DNA of 64,000 nt, taken from contig JADGBH010000003.1 of assembly GCA_015231595.1 (NCBI GenBank), positions 52,569-116,568 of the forward strand. The letters run 5' to 3'. Shown in pieces: positions 9,662 through 16,742 of this stretch. Both the position numbers and the translations under genes were made by a program. The DNA is from Desulfobacterales bacterium (lineage in GTDB: Bacteria; Desulfobacterota; Desulfobacteria; Desulfobacterales; JADGBH01). Under the pieces are notes generated by a model. It was not told where the DNA came from, searched no databases, and was given only the letters and a program-made list of their open reading frames with translations. Each line of letters opens with the position of its first letter. The stretch's first letter is position 1.

Positions 9662-9820
9662 GGCATCCTTCAATTTTAGTTTACACTTTTTAATTCGGGA
9701 TTCCCGCCTTCGCGGGAATGACGTAGGTGTTGTGCCGTCATTCCCGCGAAGGCGGGAATCCAGTTTAAATATCGTTTTTTTAAAAGTGTTAACTATTTTT
9801 TCTATATTATAAAGGATGCC
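9662..9820. mobile_element. MITE-like family A, copy 2 (159 bp, 8-bp target duplication, reversed)
   Basis: The element begins GGCATCCTTCAATTTTAG and ends AAAGGATGCC. It is bounded by exact 8-bp direct repeats ACTATTTT at 9654-9661 and 9821-9828. The internal double palindrome with ATTCCCGCCTTCGCGGGAAT is the same as in copy 1, but the arm containing CGATATTTAAAC (complement) is on the right, so this copy is inverted. It lies between two convergent genes, and its right duplication reaches the stop codon of the CARDB gene. Confidence 0.88.
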
Positions 9821-9827
9821 ACTATTT

Positions 9828-11708
9828 TTATTCTAAGATATTTGTGATGAAGCAACCACCGCCGCCGCCCCCTCCTCCTTCTACAAAGTGAGAATCAATA
9901 ACATCAAATTCTTTGAAATATTCATTATCTGATTCATTGGTTTCATTTACTTCATTATTACTGTCAAGCCTGATAATAATTTTATGCTTTCCAGGTCCTA
10001 ATTTCCCAATATATTTATCTGTAACTTGGGTATATGTAGGATATGGAGATAAAGGAGAAGTTCTTTTACCGGATGCACCAGAATTTTTTATTCCATCAAT
10101 ATACACATCAATATAGAATTCTTCAGAAGTAGTTCCAGGGCCTTCATTATATAAAGCATAATTAAAATAAATTTCATCTTCTGTAGAAAAAGATAAAGCA
10201 TCCGTAGTGGCTCCTTTTATATTTGAAACTACAATGCTATTAGACCACTCTGGCGGTTGAAAAGCTTTTAAATTTACATTTTCGGTGGTTGATGATGTAC
10301 CGCTTGTTGCTATTGTTATTGTTTTAGCATATTCATTATCTGATTCATTTGTTTCAGTAATAGTATTTAAAGCGTCTATCTTAATTTTAATAGTATGATT
10401 ACCAGCCGATAATTTTCCTATAGGCGTGTCCGCGATTTCTAGATAAGTAGGATAGGGAGCCAGTGGAGTAGTTCTTTTACCTGAAGCGGCTGAATTTTGA
10501 ACTCCGTCAATATATACATAAACATAGAACGTTCCAGATGTAGATCCAGGTCCTTCATTATAAAAAGAATAATTCAAATAAATATCATCATTCGAAGAAA
10601 ATAATGCGGCATCACTTTTTGCGCCAGTAATATTTGATACTACAATGCTATCAGACCAGCCTTGGGGTGTAAAAAACTTTAGATTCAAAGTATCTGTGTT
10701 TGATGTTCCACCTCCTATTGTTATCGTTTTAGAATATTCATTATCAGATTCATTAGTTTCAGCTATAGCTCCTGTAGGGTCGATAATAATTTTAATAGTA
10801 TGAGAGCCGGCGCTCAGTTTTCCTAAGGATATATCTGTAAGTGCAATATAAGTAGGATACGGACCTAACGGAGTAGTTCTTTTACCTGAAGCTGTAGGAT
10901 TTTGAACTCCATCAATGTATACATCAACATAGAATGTTCCTGATGTTGTTCCAGTCCCTTTATTATAGAAAAAATAATTTAAATAAATATTATCATCCTT
11001 AGAAAATGATGAAGCATCACTTTTTGCGCCAGTAGTAGTTGAAATCACAATGCTGCTTGACCATCCTGTAGGTGTGAAAGATGTTAAATTAACGTCTGAA
11101 GAAGATGTAGAAGGGTATGTTTTTACTCCTTTAAGCGCATAAGCGCTTGAATAAGTTGAACCATCAGTAGTATATTTAAAATATCCACTGCATGCACTGC
11201 CATTTACTTTAAAATAATAAAAATCATATCCTGATCCAGATACAATTGCTGCGCCAAATCCTTGTCCGCCTCCCAAAGAGGAAGAAAATTCCATATAAAA
11301 TACAAATCCTGATTTTCCTTTATTGTCAGAACATTCTAAATTTACGGTTCCATCTGAAGTTGTTGATATGCTTGATCCAAAAGTAAGTGTAGTTTTAGTA
11401 GTAGTAGTTCCGATCGTATAAGTGATTTCCCATTTAGTATCAATAATTGGTTTTAAATCATTAGAGTCGCTTGACATCCATGCTCTTGATCCTCTTGATT
11501 TTTCATCTCCAGATAGATTGTCGATAATTACATTTGCTAAGTCATCACTATTTAGAAATAAATTAACATCCTGGTTTATTTCTAAATAATTTTCTTTCGC
11601 TAAGAATTCTTTATTATCGATATAATTAATATCTTGTGCAAATCCTGCTGTTATATATATAAAAATAATTGCGCTAATAATTACTTGGTATTTAAAAATT
11701 TTTTTCAT
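9828..11708 (-). CDS. Secreted CARDB-repeat protein with poly-Gly-Cys tail
   Basis: The 626-residue product has a Sec signal peptide (IISAIIFIYITAGFAQ), an N-terminal domain of about 180 residues that I do not recognise, and three tandem repeats of about 130 residues (roughly 205-330, 340-470, 475-610). Each repeat has the CARDB hallmarks: YNEGPGTTSGTFYV, VYIDGVQN, and ending NESDNEY. The tail is eight glycines followed by CFITNILE and the stop. A Gly-run then Cys-Phe-Ile resembles the start of C-terminal sorting tails in related bacteria, but the longer hydrophobic continuation is absent. An AAGGAG site precedes the ATG, and the gene starts 10 nt after the beta-barrel gene. A surface or adhesive role is inferred. 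Confidence 0.82.
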   Translation of the reverse strand: MKKIFKYQVIISAIIFIYITAGFAQDINYIDNKEFLAKENYLEINQDVNLFLNSDDLANVIIDNLSGDEKSRGSRAWMSSDSNDLKPIIDTKWEITYTIGTTTTKTTLTFGSSISTTSDGTVNLECSDNKGKSGFVFYMEFSSSLGGGQGFGAAIVSGSGYDFYYFKVNGSACSGYFKYTTDGSTYSSAYALKGVKTYPSTSSSDVNLTSFTPTGWSSSIVISTTTGAKSDASSFSKDDNIYLNYFFYNKGTGTTSGTFYVDVYIDGVQNPTASGKRTTPLGPYPTYIALTDISLGKLSAGSHTIKIIIDPTGAIAETNESDNEYSKTITIGGGTSNTDTLNLKFFTPQGWSDSIVVSNITGAKSDAALFSSNDDIYLNYSFYNEGPGSTSGTFYVYVYIDGVQNSAASGKRTTPLAPYPTYLEIADTPIGKLSAGNHTIKIKIDALNTITETNESDNEYAKTITIATSGTSSTTENVNLKAFQPPEWSNSIVVSNIKGATTDALSFSTEDEIYFNYALYNEGPGTTSEEFYIDVYIDGIKNSGASGKRTSPLSPYPTYTQVTDKYIGKLGPGKHKIIIRLDSNNEVNETNESDNEYFKEFDVIDSHFVEGGGGGGGGCFITNILE

Positions 11709-11718
11709 TTAGTTCTCC

Positions 11719-12450
11719 TTAAAATCTATAATCTAAAGATAAAGTAATTCCTTTAAATTTATCATTGCTTCCGTTTATCCATTTAAATAATTGATATTTT
11801 AAGCCTGTATTTATAGCTATGTTATCGCCAATCATAAAGGCTATTCCAGCTTCTCCACTATAGCCATTATTATTATCACCCCAATCAGTAGACTTCTTTT
11901 CTTGTTTATTGTAATGCATTATACTAACTGGTAAATAATTTAGATTTGCTGTTAATATAAAATCTAAACTTCCTAAAGAAATAGGATAATTCGTGGTAAC
12001 TCCAAAGACAGGGGATGTATAATTTTGATTTGCGATGTTTGTATTGTTTGAATCTATCTTTGTCTCAATGGCTTTATATCCTGTTACCAAACCTATTCTT
12101 GGATGAAGCATATATCCCATCATAAGATCTAAATCTGATCTCGATACAGAAACTGATTTATCAAATTCATAATCATTAAGAGATATAAGATATGTCACTC
12201 CACAAAAGAAATTATCTTTTGCTATTTTAAGGCTTGGTCCCATAAGAAATGATTGTTGAGATTTATAACTACCTCCAAGATCCCAACTGCAATACCATGT
12301 TTTAACACCGATAACCGTATAAACATTATCTTCAGCTAATGCAGGTGATGCGATTATTAATCCGCACATTAGAATTAAAACTAATAGCATTTTTTTTATG
12401 TGATGCTGGCGATGGCCTTTTGAAAAATGGATATTTAATTCCTTTTTCAT
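11719..12450 (-). CDS. Predicted outer-membrane beta-barrel protein
   Basis: I do not recognise a named family. The roughly 243-residue product has a signal peptide with an unusually long basic n-region ahead of LLVLILMCGLIIASPALAED. The rest is alternating beta-strand sequence with many aromatic residues, ending SLDYRF, a C-terminal phenylalanine typical of outer-membrane barrels; eight to ten strands would fit. The start is set at the ATG at 12450, which has AGGAGG 10 nt upstream, although a TTG two codons earlier is closer to that site. It lies between the CsgG-like gene and the CARDB gene on the same strand, suggesting one surface or secretion unit. Confidence 0.65.
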   Translation of the reverse strand: MKKELNIHFSKGHRQHHIKKMLLVLILMCGLIIASPALAEDNVYTVIGVKTWYCSWDLGGSYKSQQSFLMGPSLKIAKDNFFCGVTYLISLNDYEFDKSVSVSRSDLDLMMGYMLHPRIGLVTGYKAIETKIDSNNTNIANQNYTSPVFGVTTNYPISLGSLDFILTANLNYLPVSIMHYNKQEKKSTDWGDNNNGYSGEAGIAFMIGDNIAINTGLKYQLFKWINGSNDKFKGITLSLDYRF

Positions 12451-12559
12451 AAACAATTTTCCTCCTTAAATTCATACTATTTAATTGGGTTTATTAAAAT
12501 ATAAATTAAAACGTTATTAAAACGCTATTAACCTCAAAATTAGGTGTAAGGTCAATAAA

Positions 12560-13669
12560 TTAAAAACTTGGCAATGGAATCATCTTCCTTTGTTTTTTTT
12601 TGGGATGTTTTTCTTGCGCAGGAAGCTCTTTTTGTAAAGGTTTAACTTGTTCTTCAATTAGTTCGCCGCTTTTTTCATTCTTTAAGTTGTCTTGTTTACG
12701 GTTCTCTTCTTCTAAAAGCTTAGCTCGTTCTTCAGCTAATTTATTAGCTTTTTCTTTTTCCAGTTTTTCTTGTTTATGGATTTCGTCTTCTTGTAAACGT
12801 TTAGCTTGTTCATCAGCTTGTCTTTGCTTAACTTCTTCATCCATAGTTGGAGAAAAAAGCATATTATCTGAGCCTGTTCTAACGAGCATTCCGTATTGAA
12901 TAGCGTCAGCATATTTTTCACTAAGGATTATCCCTGTTGAAAGTTTATCGCTAATCTTTTTTATTTCAATATTGCCAAGATCGATTTTTTCAATATCAAG
13001 AACCTGACCTGTTTTTGGATGTTTTATTACGGCGCCCTCTTTAAATACTATAAATTTTGCTCCTTGTTTAACACCAACGGCTGAACCAAGATCAATAACA
13101 ACTATATTCTCATATCTTTGAACGATATATCCTTCTAAAGGAAACGCCGCTACAATTTTGTCTGTTAGTTCATCACAGATTGAACGTAATTTTGACAACT
13201 CATCACACCTAACACTTTCAGCCATTAATATTGATGAATCATCAACATTTATTATGCGAGCATTAATTTCAATAATATTCGGAAGAAGTATAACTGTCCC
13301 TGTGACTATACTTTTTGCCCCAAGTACTCTTCCAATTTCTGAAGCATTTCTACTGATATCATCTATCCCCATCATTCCACCAAGTCCAACTGATTGTTCT
13401 TTAATAACATCCTCGAGGCGGCTTCGTTCTATAACATCGAACCTTCCTTTTTTGACTAAACCTGTAACTAACCATTCAGGGATAATCTTACTTAAAGATT
13501 CGAAATCCTTTTTATCGGTTTGTTTATCACTTTGACCTTCTATCTGAAAATTCATTACAGCTAATTTTATTTTTTTAAAGTCCGCATAAATTATTTTTTT
13601 TGATAGAAATATAAATTGGAAACTGATGAAGAATAGAAATATTAAAATTTTTTTGTTTTTGTTGCTCAT
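12560..13669 (-). CDS. CsgG/FlgT-like protein with coiled-coil tail
   Basis: The 369-residue protein has an N-terminal signal/anchor, a CsgG-type domain (about 32-180: KLAVMNFQIEG, GRFDVIERSRLEDVIKEQ, VLGAKSIVTGTV), then a small domain like the C-terminal part of FlgT (about 190-270: VVIDLGSAVGVKQGAKF). The last 100 residues are Lys/Glu-rich coiled coil ending in a basic KHPKKKQRKMIPLPSF tail. CsgG forms the outer-membrane pore for curli secretion. Here no lipobox cysteine is visible, so it is probably periplasmic or differently anchored. It heads a minus-strand run with the beta-barrel and CARDB genes; a palindromic promoter-like sequence lies 20 nt upstream. Export of surface proteins is an inference. 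Confidence 0.75.
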   Translation of the reverse strand: MSNKNKKILIFLFFISFQFIFLSKKIIYADFKKIKLAVMNFQIEGQSDKQTDKKDFESLSKIIPEWLVTGLVKKGRFDVIERSRLEDVIKEQSVGLGGMMGIDDISRNASEIGRVLGAKSIVTGTVILLPNIIEINARIINVDDSSILMAESVRCDELSKLRSICDELTDKIVAAFPLEGYIVQRYENIVVIDLGSAVGVKQGAKFIVFKEGAVIKHPKTGQVLDIEKIDLGNIEIKKISDKLSTGIILSEKYADAIQYGMLVRTGSDNMLFSPTMDEEVKQRQADEQAKRLQEDEIHKQEKLEKEKANKLAEERAKLLEEENRKQDNLKNEKSGELIEEQVKPLQKELPAQEKHPKKKQRKMIPLPSF

Positions 13670-13688
13670 TTCTTTTTCCGGATATTTT

Positions 13689-13749
13689 ATTTAAAAACAT
13701 ATTGACAGCTATAACGCGTTGCATTATAGCTGTCAATATGTTTTTAAAT
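13689..13749. promoter_or_regulatory. 61-bp perfect palindrome with symmetric promoter hexamers
   Basis: Two perfect 26-bp arms flank the 9-base centre CGCGTTGCA (arms 13689-13714 and 13724-13749). Each arm supplies TTGACA, and the opposite arm supplies TATAGC 17 nt away, so a sigma-70-like promoter can be read on both strands. Minus: -35 at 13736-13731 and -10 at 13713-13708, about 40 nt before the CsgG-like start. Plus: -35 at 13702-13707 and -10 at 13725-13730, about 280 nt before the repeat-protein gene. It could instead be a transcript hairpin or small repeat element. Confidence 0.55.
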
Positions 13750-14009
13750 TTTAGCATAGCAATGTGCTATAGTAGATATCTAACATACATAAAAGTAAAA
13801 GTAAATTTATACCCCTTTGTCAATGTAGATATAGGCAATCAGTAACAAAATAGGTACACCTGTTATTTTGTTATTTTCTATATAAATTTTAAAGATAGAA
13901 AAAAATATTTACAAAATTAGCATGATTCGGTATAAACTCAATAAATTTGTTGTTTCTATGGTTCCTACCAAATTTATGAATTTCATCAATGACACAAGGG
14001 GTTCATCCA

Positions 14010-15659
14010 ATGGCAAAAAAAGCAACTACAAAAAAGAAAAATACCCAAGCTAAAGGCAAGACTACAAAGCAGTCCAATATCAATCAATCTACTTCTTCTA
14101 AATCAGCAGATACTAAAAATATTTCATTAGGTAGTTTGATATTAAAAAAATTTAACTTCGGATCAATTAAGCCAATTAAAATTACAAAAAAAAGTAATGA
14201 CGCTTATTCATCTCCAGCATTTTTTGATGCAAACGATAAAAAAGAACTTAAAACATTACATGGAATCCTTTTTAGATCTTTTGATATCAAAAAATTTTCA
14301 TCAAGAAAAATTTTATCATTTAAAGAAATTTTGTTACACAAATTTGAAGGCTTTGAATCTCCAAAACCTCAAAAAATAGAGAAACAAAAAGAAAAAAATT
14401 ATACAGCGCCTGATTTTTCTACGGAATTAATAAAAAAGCTTCTATTCCAAAAATTTGATATAGCATCTTTTCCGTCAAGAAAATTTTTAACCTTTGAAGA
14501 AATTTTGTTCCAAAAATTTGAAGGCTTTGAATCTCCAAAACCTCAAAAAATAGAAAAACAAAAAGAAAAAAATTATACGGCTCCTGGTTTTTCTAATGCA
14601 CCTGTAAAACTTTTATTTCAAAAATTTGATATAGCTTCTTTTCCCTCAAGAAAATTTTTAACCTTTGAAGAAATTTTGTTCCAAAAATTCGAAGGATTTA
14701 CCATAAATGCTTCTGAAAAAGTTCATGGACAAACAAAAGGAATATATTCTTCTCCCTCTTTTGCTGTTTCTGAAAAAGAAATGGCTATTTTATTTAGAAC
14801 TTTTGATTTAAGTAAGGTTGAAGAAAAAAAATCTATCCCTATTAAGGAAGAGAAAAAAATAGAAGCCTCACAACCAGTTCAAGAAGAATCCAAGGTTGAA
14901 GATGTTAAAAAAGATATTCCAAAAGCACAGGAAGCTGAACCTGAAGTTGAATCTAAAATTGAAGAACAAACTCTGGCTAAGGCTGAAAATACTGCGTCTA
15001 CAGAAATTGAGACTACTCCTAAAAGAATTATAGACTATAGTTTTCCTCAAGAAAATAAGAGAAGAAAAATTAATCCAAAGAAAATATATCTCAACTTCGC
15101 TGCTGGCGTGTTTGCATTTTTTGTACTGCTTATAACCATTACAAGCATTTCTAACCATAGTAAATACTACATTCAGCCTGTAAATAATGGAATTAAAATC
15201 TATCGAGGCGTATTTGCGCCTCTTGGCGAAGAAAAATTCATGTGCATTTACAATGTTAAAGCTCCTATTGTAATTAAATCTTTCTACACAAAAAAAGAAA
15301 TATTTCCTATAATTTTAAATTATTGTCTTGATGATGCAGATTCATTAATTACTGTAAAAGGTATTCCAGATTTTGAAGCATATAAAATGGCTTTAGAAAA
15401 AAGTTGCAAATTTGCGCTTACTCCAGACACAAAAAGAAAAGTTCAAATCAGGTTTAATTCTGTTGATTTTGCAATACTTTTAAATAAAGCTGACATTGTT
15501 ATGCTGAAAAAAACTCCAGAAAATTTAAATCTTGCATTAGAATATCTTAATCAGGCAGCAAGTCTTGAACCTGATAAACTTCAGGCAGAACTTGTAGAAA
15601 AGAAAATGATGAATATTATTACTGATAAAAAATATATTGAATCATTGAATATCAAATAA
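14010..15659 (+). CDS. Unrecognised single-pass membrane protein with tandem repeats
   Basis: I do not recognise this 549-residue protein. It begins with a Lys/Thr-rich basic segment. Next come about three near-identical repeats of 57-59 residues (roughly 85-260) built on LLFQKFDIASFPSRKF, LTFEEILFQKFEGF and ESPKPQKIEKQKEKNY, with degenerate half-repeats on both sides. Then follow an acidic Glu/Lys/Pro linker, one TM helix (about 365-385, FAAGVFAFFVLLITITSI) and a C-terminal domain of about 160 residues that ends in a helical segment. The N-terminal part has no signal peptide, so it is probably cytosolic with the C-terminus outside. AAGGGG lies 8 nt before the ATG at 14010. The gene is monocistronic between oppositely oriented neighbours. 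Confidence 0.7.
   Translation: MAKKATTKKKNTQAKGKTTKQSNINQSTSSKSADTKNISLGSLILKKFNFGSIKPIKITKKSNDAYSSPAFFDANDKKELKTLHGILFRSFDIKKFSSRKILSFKEILLHKFEGFESPKPQKIEKQKEKNYTAPDFSTELIKKLLFQKFDIASFPSRKFLTFEEILFQKFEGFESPKPQKIEKQKEKNYTAPGFSNAPVKLLFQKFDIASFPSRKFLTFEEILFQKFEGFTINASEKVHGQTKGIYSSPSFAVSEKEMAILFRTFDLSKVEEKKSIPIKEEKKIEASQPVQEESKVEDVKKDIPKAQEAEPEVESKIEEQTLAKAENTASTEIETTPKRIIDYSFPQENKRRKINPKKIYLNFAAGVFAFFVLLITITSISNHSKYYIQPVNNGIKIYRGVFAPLGEEKFMCIYNVKAPIVIKSFYTKKEIFPIILNYCLDDADSLITVKGIPDFEAYKMALEKSCKFALTPDTKRKVQIRFNSVDFAILLNKADIVMLKKTPENLNLALEYLNQAASLEPDKLQAELVEKKMMNIITDKKYIESLNIK
14320..14700 (+). repeat. In-frame DNA tandem repeats in the membrane-protein gene
   Basis: The repeat region of the gene at 14010 is also strongly conserved at nucleotide level. 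Long blocks around 14330-14400, 14450-14580 and 14615-14700 are nearly identical, with a period of about 171-180 bp. This points to recent duplication or gene conversion, and repeat number may differ between strains. Confidence 0.75.
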
Positions 15660-15670
15660 CTTCCCTTTTC

Positions 15671-15842
15671 TGTAGGGGCGACCGGCTGGTCGCCCTTTTG
15701 GAAATTGTTGCATAATTGAATTGGGCGACCGGCTGGTTGCCCTTTTGGAAATTGTTGCATAATTGAATTGGGCGACCGGCTGGTCGCCCTTTTGGAAATT
15801 GTTGCATAATTGAATTGGGCGACCGGCTGGTCGCCCCTACAA
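15671..15842. repeat. 47-bp tandem array with palindromic GGGCGACC units
   Basis: The palindrome GGGCGACCGGCTGGTCGCCC occurs at 15676, 15723 (one base changed), 15770 and 15817, separated by an almost invariant 27-base spacer, TTTTGGAAATTG followed by TTGCATAATTGAATT. The array is capped by TGTAG on the left and CTACA on the right, so its ends are inverted repeats. The same unit forms the core of the family B elements at 23421 and 46076. It lies between convergent genes and could also act as a terminator. Confidence 0.85.
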
Positions 15843-15910
15843 TATCTAAAAACCCTGCCTGTCAAGGAACAGTGAGTTGTTAAGAGCATAAATCAGTAGA
15901 TGTGATTTTT

Positions 15911-16720
15911 TTAATTAGTCACTTTATTTAATACCTCCTGAAGCTCTTTTATATTAACAGGCTTAGATATAAAGCCTTTTACATTTTTTACAGAAACTCC
16001 TGACATTTTTAATGATACTACAAAAGCTGTAGAAAGAATTACAGGAATATCTGGTTTTATTTCATCAAACTTTTTAGCAAGCTGCATACCCGTCATGTCG
16101 GGCAGGCTTTGATCCATAAGTATCACGTCGAATTTTTTTGAATCTTTTTTAAAAATATCTATCCCTTCTGAGCTGTTTTTTGCAATAGTAACGTTATACC
16201 CTAAATGTTCAAGCATATTCTTAATGATAGTAATTTCTTGTTCATCCTTGTTTATGAGCATTATATGTGTATTATCAGCAGTTTTTTTCTTTTTTTCGTC
16301 GGATTTTATTTCGTTTGTAGAAATTTTATCATTATCTCCATTTTTATTAACTTTATCAACTTTAGGTTCAACAATAGGATGCACATAAGCTATATCAATA
16401 GGAAATGCCATATCCTTTTTAAAATCGTCAACCTTATTATCGGAAATTTGGATTAAAAGGTTGTTATTATCTTTTACCTGTTCTCTTAGCCATTTTCGAT
16501 ATAAATAATCTTCTCCATTTAATATGAGAAGCCTAATGCCAAACGGAGTTTTTACTTCAAATGTATGGTAAATCTTCACTTGAGGCCCGCCTTTTATATA
16601 TTCCTCATTATATTGCTCATTCATAAAAGTAACTTTATAATCTTCTGCATAAGAATTTAATGGCAAAATAATTATAACTAATAAAATAAGCCTTATTGAT
16701 ATTTTTTTCATAAGTAGCAT
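15911..16720 (-). CDS. Receiver-like domain behind a Sec signal peptide
   Basis: The 269-residue product has an N-terminal Sec signal peptide (IRLILLVIIILPLNSYAED, cleavage expected near residue 25), about 95 residues of unrecognised sequence, a charged linker (about 120-150) and a C-terminal receiver domain (about 151-269). The phosphoacceptor Asp203 (LMDQSLPDMTG), Ser/Thr 230-231 and Lys253 (ISKPV) are present. The acidic pair at the end of the first strand appears replaced by Asn157-Lys158 (IMLINKDE), so Mg2+ binding is doubtful. Receiver domains normally work in the cytosol, so export would be paradoxical; the segment may instead serve as a membrane anchor. It follows a receiver-kinase gene by 22 nt. 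Confidence 0.72.
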   Translation of the reverse strand: MLLMKKISIRLILLVIIILPLNSYAEDYKVTFMNEQYNEEYIKGGPQVKIYHTFEVKTPFGIRLLILNGEDYLYRKWLREQVKDNNNLLIQISDNKVDDFKKDMAFPIDIAYVHPIVEPKVDKVNKNGDNDKISTNEIKSDEKKKKTADNTHIMLINKDEQEITIIKNMLEHLGYNVTIAKNSSEGIDIFKKDSKKFDVILMDQSLPDMTGMQLAKKFDEIKPDIPVILSTAFVVSLKMSGVSVKNVKGFISKPVNIKELQEVLNKVTN

Positions 16721-16742
16721 AACTAAAGACTCCGTTTAGAAA

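Noticed and set aside
12600..12921. Open frames on both strands over the tail of the CsgG-like gene.
   Set aside because: They are shadows of the Lys/Glu-rich coiled-coil coding sequence, low in complexity and without start signals.
15671..15842. Evenly spaced repeats that could be taken for a CRISPR array.
   Set aside because: The spacer between the palindromes is itself nearly identical in every unit, so this is a 47-bp tandem repeat. There are no unique spacers and no cas genes.
15581..15889. A 102-codon minus-strand open frame across the 47-bp array.
   Set aside because: It exists only because the 47-bp units are stacked in an open register. It overlaps the end of the repeat-protein gene and has no ribosome site.
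15911..16720. The signal peptide-receiver protein as two genes joined by a sequencing error.
   Set aside because: The frame is continuous through a charged linker with no overlap of alternative frames, and no separate start with a ribosome site is seen before the receiver. It was kept as one gene, with the paradox noted.
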